From positions 9,424 through 15,834 of the forward strand of contig DIVU01000210.1 in the NCBI GenBank assembly GCA_002423365.1: 6,411 nt of DNA, read 5' to 3'. The first letter of the stretch is position 1. The number at the start of each line of letters is the position of its first letter. The position numbers and the translations under genes are program-made. Below, piece by piece: positions 1 through 5,312 of the stretch. This DNA comes from Desulfuromonadaceae bacterium UBA6124. Lineage in GTDB: Bacteria; Desulfobacterota; Desulfuromonadia; Desulfuromonadales; Trichloromonadaceae. The notes below the pieces were generated by a model. That model was not told where the DNA came from. It did not search any database and was given only the letters and a program-made list of their open reading frames with translations.

Positions 1-622
1 CGAAGGCCCCGCGAATGCCGTCGATGACATACTGGACGGCGAGAAAGGCCAGCACCAGCCCCATCAGCCGGGTGACGATGGCCGCGCCCAGGGCGCCGAT
101 GAAGCGCAACAGGTCATCGGCACGCAGCAGCAGCAGGCCGGTAACGACGAAAACGAGGGCGCTCGCCGCCAAAAGGGCGAGATAATCGGACGCCGACCGG
201 ACGTGCTCAACGAAGATCAGCCCGGTGGCGATCGCCCCCGGACCGGCGAGCAGGGGGAAAGCCAGCGGGGTGATGGAAATATCCGCCTTGGCCTCGGCCA
301 GCCGCTCTTCCCGAGGGCTGGTGCCGGTGCCGGTGGGACGGCCGTAGAGCATTTCCAGGGAGATCACGAAGAGCAAAAGCCCGCCGCAGATCCGTACCGC
401 CGAGGTCTCGATGGCGAAATAACCCATCAACAGTCGCCCGCCAAGCAGAAAAAAAACAAGGATGGCAAAGGCCGCCAGACAGCCGCGAACGGCCATGGCC
501 CGCCGCTGGGCGCGGGTATTGTCCGGGGTGATGGCGAGAAAGACCGGCACCCCGGCAATGGGGTCGACAATGATGAAGAGTTGCAGGGCAAAAGCCGTAA
601 AGAGAGTGAAAGACGAATCCAT
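1..622 (-). CDS. MarC-family inner-membrane protein (3' end cut by window edge)
   Basis: Multi-pass inner-membrane protein of the MarC/UPF0056 (NAAT-like) family. The physiological substrate is not settled: the original link to multiple antibiotic resistance in E. coli was withdrawn, and some archaeal relatives transport small amino acids. The 207 residues visible from the ATG at 620-622 carry family hallmarks: DPIAGVPVF at residues 20-28, PLAFPLLAGPGAI at 119-131, and a last hydrophobic segment containing TRLMGLVLAFLAVQYV at 184-199. About six hydrophobic segments are visible, with a charged loop near residues 101-114 (PREERLAEAKAD). Family members are about 200-220 residues, so only the last few are likely missing. 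A GGGGAG ribosome site (629-634) lies 6 nt before the start. The gene follows the M16 lipoprotein gene after a 16-bp gap, so it is very probably the last gene of that operon. Family assignment is firm; function is open. Confidence 0.92.
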   Translation of the reverse strand, partial: MDSSFTLFTAFALQLFIIVDPIAGVPVFLAITPDNTRAQRRAMAVRGCLAAFAILVFFLLGGRLLMGYFAIETSAVRICGGLLLFVISLEMLYGRPTGTGTSPREERLAEAKADISITPLAFPLLAGPGAIATGLIFVEHVRSASDYLALLAASALVFVVTGLLLLRADDLLRFIGALGAAIVTRLMGLVLAFLAVQYVIDGIRGAF

Positions 623-638
623 AGCCCGCTCCCCATCC

Positions 639-2057
639 CTAAGGGTTTTTGCGCTCCACTTTCCGCACCGGCAGCCCCAGGCTTTCGGGAGGGGCGGCGA
701 ATTCGGCGGGGTTGCCCACCAGCACCAGCTGCTGCCGGTCGGGGTTCAGATAGGCCCGGGCGGCCCGCTGGACATCGGCGACGGTGACGGCGGCGATCTT
801 GTCGCGATAGGTCTGCAGATAGTCCGGCGCATAGTCGTAATAGTCGAGACGCATCTGCTGGTTCAGCACCTGATGGCTGTCGCTGAAGGCGAAGACGAAG
901 GAGTTGATCAGACTCTCCTGGGCCAGTCGCAATTCCTCAGCCGTCACTGGACTTTCCCGCAGATCGTTCATGATCCCCCGTATCAGGGCGACGACTTCGG
1001 CGGCGGCGCCGTTTTTAGTTTCACAACCGGCAACAAAGGGGCCGGGCAGCCGCCGGCCGACGTCGTAGTAGGAATAGACCGAATAGGCCAGCCCCCGGTT
1101 GGAACGGACTTCGCGCATCAGCCGGGAATTGAAACCGCCGCCGCCGAGGATGAAGTTCATCACCCGCACCGCCGGCAGATCGGGGTTGTCCTTGTCGATA
1201 GCGACCTCGCCGAAGAGGATGGTACTTTGCGGAATCTCCTTTTCGGCCAGCCACAGCGCCGGAGCCTCGGCCGGCACCAGCGGCGGTATCGGCGCCTTGC
1301 TCCCCTCCCCGGCCGCCCGGTCGGCGAAGATTTCCGTCATCATGCGCGTCACCTCCGCACTCTCGAAATCGCCGCTGATGCCGATCCAGAGCGGCGCTTC
1401 AGTCAGGTCGCGACGATGGCGCTCGACCAGATCCTCACGCCGGAGCGATTCCAGACCGGCGACCATCGGCGAACGCCCCAGGGGATGTTCGCCGTAAAGG
1501 GCGCGCATCAACTCCCGCGAAGCGAGGGAGCCGGGATCGTCGTCCTGGCGGCGCACCAGCTCGATCGCCTGGCGGCGCGCCAGTTCCAGCCGCCCGGCAT
1601 CGAATTTTGGCTGATAGAGGACGGCGTGGAGCATCTCCAGCCCGGCGCGCAGGTCGTCACGCCGCAACGAGAGGCCCATCTGCGTGGTGTAGGTATCGGC
1701 GGCCACGGAAAAATCGGCGGCCATGCGCTCCAGTTCGTGATCGAAGGCCTCCGGGGTGAAGCGTCCCGCCCCGCCGGTGCGCAGCAGCGCCGCCAGCAGA
1801 TCGGTCAGGCCGGTCTGTTCCGGCGGATCGGCGATCCCCCCGGAACCGGCCATGACGCTGATCTCCACCAGGGGCAGTTCATGATCCTCGTGCAGATAGA
1901 GGCGGATGCCGTTGGCCAAAGTCACCGCCTCGATGCGCGGCACCTCGAATTTCAAGGGGGCGAAGCTGAGCTGGTCCGGCCGCGGCGGGGATGGGGCCGC
2001 GCAGCCCGCGAGCAAAAAGAGCAAGGTCGGCAGCAGCCAACGTAAGAGCGAAATCAT
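639..2057 (-). CDS. M16-family peptidase-like lipoprotein, non-catalytic partner subunit
   Basis: A 472-residue M16B (insulinase/processing-peptidase fold) protein. I start it at the ATG at 2055-2057 rather than 44 codons upstream, because this gives a clean lipoprotein signal: hydrophobic residues 4-16, then lipobox L16-A17-G18-C19. Ala at +2 suggests outer-membrane sorting under the Lol rule. An AAGGAAGG site at 2067-2074 supports this start. The N-terminal M16 domain spans about residues 40-240 and the C-terminal domain about 265-460. The HXXEH zinc site is destroyed: aligned on GVAHLLEH of the neighbour, this protein reads GLTDLLAA, with D86, A89 and A90 replacing His, Glu and His. The C-terminal half keeps the glycine-rich stretch 304-308 (LGGGG) and the substrate-binding pair R318/Y325, spaced seven residues apart as in insulin-degrading enzyme. 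It is therefore probably a regulatory or substrate-binding half of a heterodimer with the upstream gene, whose stop codon overlaps this start. Confidence 0.93.
   Translation of the reverse strand: MISLLRWLLPTLLFLLAGCAAPSPPRPDQLSFAPLKFEVPRIEAVTLANGIRLYLHEDHELPLVEISVMAGSGGIADPPEQTGLTDLLAALLRTGGAGRFTPEAFDHELERMAADFSVAADTYTTQMGLSLRRDDLRAGLEMLHAVLYQPKFDAGRLELARRQAIELVRRQDDDPGSLASRELMRALYGEHPLGRSPMVAGLESLRREDLVERHRRDLTEAPLWIGISGDFESAEVTRMMTEIFADRAAGEGSKAPIPPLVPAEAPALWLAEKEIPQSTILFGEVAIDKDNPDLPAVRVMNFILGGGGFNSRLMREVRSNRGLAYSVYSYYDVGRRLPGPFVAGCETKNGAAAEVVALIRGIMNDLRESPVTAEELRLAQESLINSFVFAFSDSHQVLNQQMRLDYYDYAPDYLQTYRDKIAAVTVADVQRAARAYLNPDRQQLVLVGNPAEFAAPPESLGLPVRKVERKNP
2054..2057 (-). other. ATGA stop/start overlap coupling the two M16 genes
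   Basis: The minus strand reads ATGA here. The TGA (2054-2056) ends the catalytic M16 gene and the ATG (2055-2057) starts the lipoprotein gene. Such 4-nt overlaps usually mean translational coupling, which suits two subunits needed in equal amounts. The purine-rich AAGGAAGG at 2067-2074 can also load ribosomes directly. Confidence 0.9.
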
Positions 2058-3559
2058 GGCCGGCCCCCTTCCTTGTTCAGCACGGCGACGGTGCGGTTGG
2101 CCGGACTGAAGTAACGCTTGGCCGTCGCCATCACTTCCTCGGCGCCGATGCTCGCCACCTGTTCGTCGTAATCGACCAGATAGCGCCAATCGCCGGCGAT
2201 GGTCTGGTAGTAGGTCAGCATCCGGGCCAGCCCGGAATTGGTCTTGAGATAGCGCAGCCGGTCGGTGGCCAGCCGGTTGCGGGAACGGGTCAGTTCCTCC
2301 GCGCTCACCGGCTCGCTCGCCAGCTGGTCGAGTTCGGCGTAGATCGCTTCTTCCACTTCCGCCGTCGTGTGCGGGTGGCGGGGGGTGGCGGAGATCACGA
2401 AAAGGTTGGGATAACGGGAACCGGGGGCGGCCGAAGTGGAGATATCGGCGGCCAGCTGTTTTTCCACCACCAGGCTTTGATAGAGGCGCGAAGTGCGACC
2501 CTGGCCGAGAATCAGGTCGATAAGATCGAAGACATAGTCCTCCCGCTCCGGCAGGGTCGGTTTGTGGTAACCGACCAGCAGCGACGGCTCCGCGTCGAAA
2601 ACCACCGACACCCGCTTCTCCCCCCGCTGCGCCGGCTCCACCGCCGTCACCCGCGGCACCGGCATCCCCGGAGGAATGTCGCCGAAGTAGCGCTCGATCA
2701 TAGCCACCGTGGCGTCGAAATCGAGATCGCCGACCAGCGCCATGACGGTGTTTGCCGGCGCGTAGTAACGCTGGAGAAAATCACGGGTTTCCTCCAGCGA
2801 GAGGTTTTCGATATCCGAATGCCAACCGATGATCGGGTTACGGTAGGGATGGACGGTGAAGGCGGTCGAAAGCAGATGTTCGTAGAGCATGCCCCCGGGA
2901 TCGCTGTCGTAGGACCGCCGCCGCTCTTCCTGAATGACCTCGCGCTCGGTGAAGAACTCGCGCAGCACCGCGTTCTTCATCCGGTCGGCCTCGATGGCGG
3001 CCCAGAGTTCCAGCTTGTTAGCGGGCAGGGAAACGAGATAGGTGGTGAGATCCTTACCGGTGAAGGCGTTGTAGCCGGTGCCACCGTTTTCGGCGTAAAT
3101 GCGGGAGAATTCATCCTTGACCACGAAGGCCTTGTGCCGCTCCTGCAAATCGCTCAGGCGCCGGCGCAGGTTATCGAGCTCCTCGGGATCGGCATCCTTG
3201 CGCCCCTTCAGAGCGTCAAGCCGGGCCCCCACTTCCTCGATCTCTTCCAGCAGGGGTTTTTCCTGGACATAGTCGCTCGTCCCCAGGGTGGTCGTCCCCT
3301 TGAAGAGCATGTGTTCGAGCAGATGGGCGACGCCTCGGGTTTCGCTCGTTTCATGCACCGAACCGACGCCGAGGGTAATGTAGGCGGTAAAGGTCGGCGC
3401 GTCGGCGCGCTCGACCAGAAGCAGCTTGAGCCCGTTGGCGAAGGTGTGTTCACGCACCTTTTCGGCCAGGGTATCGGCCCCGGCCAGGGTCGTCAGCGAC
3501 AGCAGGAAAAGGGTGAAAAGGGTCGCCGAACCCCGCAGCAGACAATGTTTCAACAGCAT
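2054..3559 (-). CDS. Exported M16-family zinc metallopeptidase, catalytic subunit
   Basis: A 501-residue M16B zinc protease. The start at 3557-3559 is chosen over one 24 codons upstream because AGGAG sits 4 nt before it and because it begins a Sec signal peptide: hydrophobic residues 11-25, likely cleaved after A26-G27-A28. HLLEH at residues 79-83 gives the zinc ligands H79 and H83 and the catalytic base E82. The third ligand is probably E212 in EREVIQEE. H83 to E212 is 129 residues against about 76 in mitochondrial processing peptidase. The extra ~53 residues (about 98-152) look like a charged helical hairpin. HPYRNPIIGW at 237-246 and the C-terminal M16 domain (about 315-500) follow. The Arg/Tyr substrate pair is missing: V364 and A371 occupy those places, while the downstream partner retains it. 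Probable role: periplasmic or envelope peptide or protein turnover as a heterodimer with the lipoprotein; the substrate is unknown. Confidence 0.95.
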   Translation of the reverse strand: MLLKHCLLRGSATLFTLFLLSLTTLAGADTLAEKVREHTFANGLKLLLVERADAPTFTAYITLGVGSVHETSETRGVAHLLEHMLFKGTTTLGTSDYVQEKPLLEEIEEVGARLDALKGRKDADPEELDNLRRRLSDLQERHKAFVVKDEFSRIYAENGGTGYNAFTGKDLTTYLVSLPANKLELWAAIEADRMKNAVLREFFTEREVIQEERRRSYDSDPGGMLYEHLLSTAFTVHPYRNPIIGWHSDIENLSLEETRDFLQRYYAPANTVMALVGDLDFDATVAMIERYFGDIPPGMPVPRVTAVEPAQRGEKRVSVVFDAEPSLLVGYHKPTLPEREDYVFDLIDLILGQGRTSRLYQSLVVEKQLAADISTSAAPGSRYPNLFVISATPRHPHTTAEVEEAIYAELDQLASEPVSAEELTRSRNRLATDRLRYLKTNSGLARMLTYYQTIAGDWRYLVDYDEQVASIGAEEVMATAKRYFSPANRTVAVLNKEGGRP

Positions 3560-3568
3560 GGGACTCCT
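3560..3568 (-). promoter_or_regulatory. Ribosome binding site of the catalytic M16 gene
   Basis: The minus strand reads AGGAG followed by TCCC directly before the ATG at 3557-3559. This decides between that start and the in-frame ATG at 3631, which would put 24 polar residues in front of the signal peptide. Confidence 0.8.
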
Positions 3569-3616
3569 TGTATTGGGTGGATTGACGTTATCCGGGAGAT
3601 TCGCCGGGCAGCCGAC

Positions 3617-3644
3617 AGAATAGCCGAGCACAGCTTTTTGCGAA
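3617..3644 (-). promoter_or_regulatory. Candidate sigma-70 promoter of the M16-M16-marC operon
   Basis: On the minus strand TTCGCA (3639-3644) and TATTCT (3617-3622) are separated by 16 bp, each matching 4 of 6 consensus bases. This would place transcription start about 50 nt before the catalytic M16 gene. It is the best-looking candidate in the 165-bp gap between the small coiled-coil gene and the operon. I see no strong terminator in that gap, so read-through from the upstream gene is also possible. Confidence 0.3.
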
Positions 3645-3712
3645 ACCCCAAATTGACCTGGAGAAGTCGGGGAATGAACGCGGAGAGGGAACGGGCGGGG
3701 GAGAGGAGAACG

Positions 3713-3742
3713 GACGGCGGGATTTCAGTTGGAATCGCCGTC
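3713..3742. repeat. 7-bp inverted repeat over the stop codon of the small coiled-coil gene
   Basis: GACGGCG at 3713-3719 pairs perfectly with CGCCGTC at 3736-3742 across a 16-nt loop, and an inner ATT/AAT can extend the stem across a 2-nt bulge. It spans the end of the 75-residue ORF. No T-run follows on the minus strand, so it is not a classic intrinsic terminator. It could stabilise the 3' end or be chance in GC-rich DNA. Confidence 0.35.
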
Positions 3743-3952
3743 GTCACATTGGGCCTTTTCCAGCAGCAGGGGAAACTGTTCGCTGAAGGAGGAGTTGGCG
3801 ACTTTCATGAAATTCTTGAGGGCGGTCAACTCCAGGCGCATACGTTCCACTTCCCGGCGCAGCTCATCCAGTTCCCGCGCGAAGGGGGCGGAACCGGCGA
3901 GGGACCCGGCAACGGGGATGTGCAGGGGATTTTGCCGCATATTGTCGTTCAT
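3725..3952 (-). CDS. Small coiled-coil protein, unknown function (75 aa)
   Basis: I do not recognise this protein. The likely start is the ATG at 3950-3952, with GGGAAGG about 7 nt upstream. An in-frame ATG at 3997 would add 15 residues, but it has a poorer context and would sit at the predicted transcription start. Residues 1-24 are uncharged to mildly polar (Pro/Gly/Ala). Residues 28-49 form an unbroken heptad series (L28, L31, V35, M38, L42, L45, M49) rich in Arg and Glu between the core positions, predicting a short parallel coiled coil and an oligomer. The tail is acidic (C69-DDGDSN). There is no signal peptide or membrane segment, so it is presumably cytosolic. It is divergent from pfkA and lies upstream of the M16 operon on the same strand, but nothing ties it functionally to either. 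GC-rich DNA yields spurious ORFs; the clean heptad pattern and ribosome site argue that this one is real. Confidence 0.6.
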   Translation of the reverse strand: MNDNMRQNPLHIPVAGSLAGSAPFARELDELRREVERMRLELTALKNFMKVANSSFSEQFPLLLEKAQCDDGDSN

Positions 3953-3988
3953 TTTCCAACCTTCCCGGCCGTCCCGAGGAAATTGCCC

Positions 3989-4003
3989 GACGGCCACGCC
4001 GTC
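3989..4003. repeat. Inverted repeat 1 in the pfkA divergent spacer
   Basis: Perfect 6-bp inverted repeat GACGGC-cac-GCCGTC. It would lie around the transcription start or at the 5' end of the leader of the small coiled-coil gene. It could be an operator half-site pair or a leader hairpin. Confidence 0.45.
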
Positions 4004-4015
4004 CCTGTATAGGGA
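4002..4015. repeat. Inverted repeat 2, enclosing a candidate -10 element
   Basis: TCCCT-gtat-AGGGA, a perfect 5-bp inverted repeat with a 4-nt centre. It abuts inverted repeat 1. On the minus strand its core reads TATACA, a 5-of-6 match to a -10 box. Confidence 0.45.
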
Positions 4016-4035
4016 AGACTTTACCGTAAAAGTCT
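4006..4035 (-). promoter_or_regulatory. Candidate promoter of the small coiled-coil gene
   Basis: The minus strand carries TATACA (4006-4011), a good -10 match. A weak TTGACA-like TAGACT lies upstream at 4031-4036 with a long 19-bp spacer. Transcription would begin near 3999, giving a leader of about 45 nt to the ATG at 3952. The -35 match is poor, so activation or repression through the flanking inverted repeats is conceivable. Confidence 0.35.
4017..4034. repeat. Inverted repeat 3 (GACTTT-N6-AAAGTC)
   Basis: Perfect 6-bp arms separated by 6 nt, the geometry of a dimeric helix-turn-helix operator. It falls in the -35/spacer region of the minus-strand candidate promoter and about 50 bp upstream of the pfkA candidate -35. 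Confidence 0.4.
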
Positions 4036-4063
4036 ACCCGCCCGCCGGTGTCTGTCAAGAAAT

Positions 4064-4100
4064 GCCGGGCGGCAACAAAGCAGTCGACAAAGTGCCCGGC
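4064..4100. repeat. 7-bp inverted repeat flanking the pfkA -35 region
   Basis: GCCGGGC (4064-4070) and GCCCGGC (4094-4100) are perfect complements with 23 nt between them, enclosing the candidate -35 of pfkA. The first arm could instead pair with CCGCCCG at 4038-4044 via 4066-4072. GC-only arms are weak evidence in this genome. Confidence 0.25.
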
Positions 4101-4112
4101 GAGGATTATTTT
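4084..4112 (+). promoter_or_regulatory. Candidate sigma-70 promoter of pfkA
   Basis: TCGACA (4084-4089, 5 of 6 to TTGACA) and TATTTT (4107-4112, 4 of 6 to TATAAT) are separated by exactly 17 bp. Transcription would start near 4119, leaving a leader of about 57 nt that includes the C9 tract. Confidence 0.5.
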
Positions 4113-4175
4113 AAGCCCTGATTCATTGATCCCGGCAGCCCCCCCCCGACACAGCACGACGCAACGGAGCCCCCC

Positions 4176-5144
4176 ATGAGCAAAAGACGAATTGCAGTAT
4201 TGACCAGCGGCGGCGACAGCCCCGGCATGAACGCCACCGTGCGCGCCGTGGTACGCGCCTGTCTCGCCGCCGGCGTGGAAATCGTCGGCTTCCAGAAAGG
4301 CTACACCGGCCTCATCGACCGCCTGTACGAAATTCTCACAACCCGTTCGGTGAGCAACATCCTCCAGCGCGGCGGCACCTTTTTGCAGAGCGCCCGCTGC
4401 AAGCAGATGATGGAAGAAGCCGGGCAGCGCCTGGCCGCTGACAATCTCAAGGGGCTGGGTGTCGACGGGCTGGTGGTGATCGGCGGCGACGGCAGCCTGC
4501 GCGGCGCGCGCGCCCTGCAACGCCTGGGCGTCCGGGTCATCGGCATCCCTGCCTCCATCGACAACGACATCCCCTTTACCGACATGTCCCTGGGGGCCGA
4601 CACCGCCCTCAACAACATCATCCACGCCGTCGACTGTCTCAAGGACACCGCCTCTTCCCACGACCGCACCTTCGTCGTCGAAACCATGGGGCGCAACTGC
4701 GGCTACCTGGCGGTCATGTCGGCCATCGCCAGCGGCGCCGAATACGCTCTGATCCCCGAGGCCCCCTACGACATCGACGACATCTGCAAAAGCCTGCGCC
4801 GTCGCTATGAAGAGGGGCGCAGCAATTCCATCATCATGGTCGCCGAAGGCGCCGGCAAAGCCCAGGAGATCGCCGACCAGATCAAGGACAAGATCGGTTT
4901 CGAAACCCGGGTCATGATTCTCGGCCACTACCAGCGCGGCGGCTCCCCCACCTCCTTCGACCGCACCCTCGCCGCCCGCTTCGGGGTGGCGGCGGTGGAC
5001 GCCCTGCTCGCCGGTGACGGCGGCAAGATGGTCGGACTTTCCCATTCCACCGTCAAACTGACCGAAATCGAAGAGGTGCTCGCCAAAGGCCGACGCGGTA
5101 TCGACCCGGTCATCCTCAAGCTCGCCACCACCCTCGGCGTCTGA
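4176..5144 (+). CDS. pfkA: ATP-dependent 6-phosphofructokinase
   Basis: Cytosolic enzyme that phosphorylates fructose 6-phosphate to fructose 1,6-bisphosphate, the committed step of glycolysis. The 322 residues match the ~320 of bacterial PfkA. Visible motifs, in order: nucleotide loop SGGDSPGMN (11-19), GGDGS (103-107), catalytic loop PASIDNDIP (125-133) with catalytic D129, DTASSHDR (157-164), METMGR-type ETMGR sugar-binding motif (169-173), and LGHYQRGGSPTSFDR (249-263) with H251 and R254. G106, equivalent to E. coli Gly104, indicates ATP rather than pyrophosphate as phosphoryl donor. A126 replaces the Gly124 of E. coli, where pyrophosphate enzymes have Lys. GGAG at 4166-4169 lies 6 nt before the ATG, and the spacer is entirely C. 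The gene stands alone: its own candidate promoter upstream and a strong terminator directly after make it monocistronic. Family members are usually allosteric tetramers. Confidence 0.97.
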   Translation: MSKRRIAVLTSGGDSPGMNATVRAVVRACLAAGVEIVGFQKGYTGLIDRLYEILTTRSVSNILQRGGTFLQSARCKQMMEEAGQRLAADNLKGLGVDGLVVIGGDGSLRGARALQRLGVRVIGIPASIDNDIPFTDMSLGADTALNNIIHAVDCLKDTASSHDRTFVVETMGRNCGYLAVMSAIASGAEYALIPEAPYDIDDICKSLRRRYEEGRSNSIIMVAEGAGKAQEIADQIKDKIGFETRVMILGHYQRGGSPTSFDRTLAARFGVAAVDALLAGDGGKMVGLSHSTVKLTEIEEVLAKGRRGIDPVILKLATTLGV

Positions 5145-5148
5145 ATTG

Positions 5149-5186
5149 AAGAGGGCGCGCCGCTAACATCCGGCGCGCCCTCTTTT
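5149..5186 (+). terminator. Intrinsic terminator of pfkA
   Basis: A perfect 12-bp stem, GAGGGCGCGCCG (5151-5162) with CGGCGCGCCCTC (5171-5182), has an 8-nt loop and is followed by TTTT (5183-5186). Two A-T pairs can extend the base. It lies 6 nt after the pfkA stop codon. Confidence 0.93.
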
Positions 5187-5225
5187 CATCCCCCCTGCCT
5201 GCCCCCAGAAAAATCCACCCCGGCC

Positions 5226-5260
5226 TTGCACTCCGCGAATAATTAACTATTGTTTAGAAT
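5226..5260 (+). promoter_or_regulatory. Candidate promoter region of the DUF4332 gene
   Basis: A sharply AT-rich island (about 5238-5262) in otherwise GC-rich DNA holds TAGAAT (5255-5260, 5 of 6 to TATAAT). There is no good -35 at normal spacing: TTGCAC at 5226-5231 is 23 bp away and would instead pair with the weaker TATTGT at 5248-5253. Start of transcription would be near 5267, after the pfkA terminator, so this gene is transcribed independently. Confidence 0.4.
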
Positions 5261-5279
5261 AATCGCTAACCATGTTGGT

Positions 5280-5294
5280 CATAATCACATTATG
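5280..5294. promoter_or_regulatory. Operator-like palindrome upstream of the DUF4332 gene
   Basis: Perfect inverted repeat CATAAT-cac-ATTATG, six bp per arm, AT-rich against its surroundings. It lies just after the predicted transcription start and 5 nt before the ribosome site. A second short one, ACCA-tgt-TGGT (5269-5279), abuts it. The position suits a repressor site or a leader hairpin. Confidence 0.4.
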
Positions 5295-5299
5295 TCGGC

Positions 5300-5304
5300 A
5301 AGGA
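5300..5304 (+). promoter_or_regulatory. Ribosome binding site fixing the DUF4332 start
   Basis: AAGGAG at 5299-5304 lies 8 nt before the ATG at 5313. The longer in-frame start at 5250 lies inside the AT-rich promoter region and has no ribosome site, so the shorter form is right. Confidence 0.85.
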
Positions 5305-5312
5305 GAAGAAGC

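Noticed and set aside
462..2045. 527-codon open frame on the plus strand, antisense to the M16 lipoprotein and marC genes
   Set aside because: Composition is rich in His, Arg, Gln and Gly with no recognisable domain, and it mirrors the well-supported M16 gene. It is a typical shadow frame in GC-rich DNA.
2058..2189. Longer start (44 extra codons) for the M16 lipoprotein
   Set aside because: It would bury the lipoprotein signal peptide internally and overlap the upstream gene deeply. The extra residues are Arg/Gly rich out-of-frame sequence.
3660..3724. Purine-rich stretch (GGAGAGGGAACGGGCGGGGG-like) between the small ORF and the M16 promoter
   Set aside because: No repeat unit, coding frame or hairpin with T-run could be found; treated as unannotated spacer.
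1991..4012. 673-codon open frame on the plus strand, antisense to the catalytic M16 gene
   Set aside because: It lies over a gene with a clear catalytic motif, signal peptide and ribosome site. The predicted protein has no family-like motifs and runs across the promoter region.
3864..5045. 393-codon open frame on the minus strand, antisense to pfkA
   Set aside because: It is low-complexity (Gly, Ala, Val, Asp, His rich), mirrors pfkA codon for codon and starts inside pfkA. It has no domain.
5215..5230. Possible sigma-54 promoter (TTGCA at 5226-5230)
   Set aside because: The -24 element is absent: TCCACCC stands where TGGCACG is expected.
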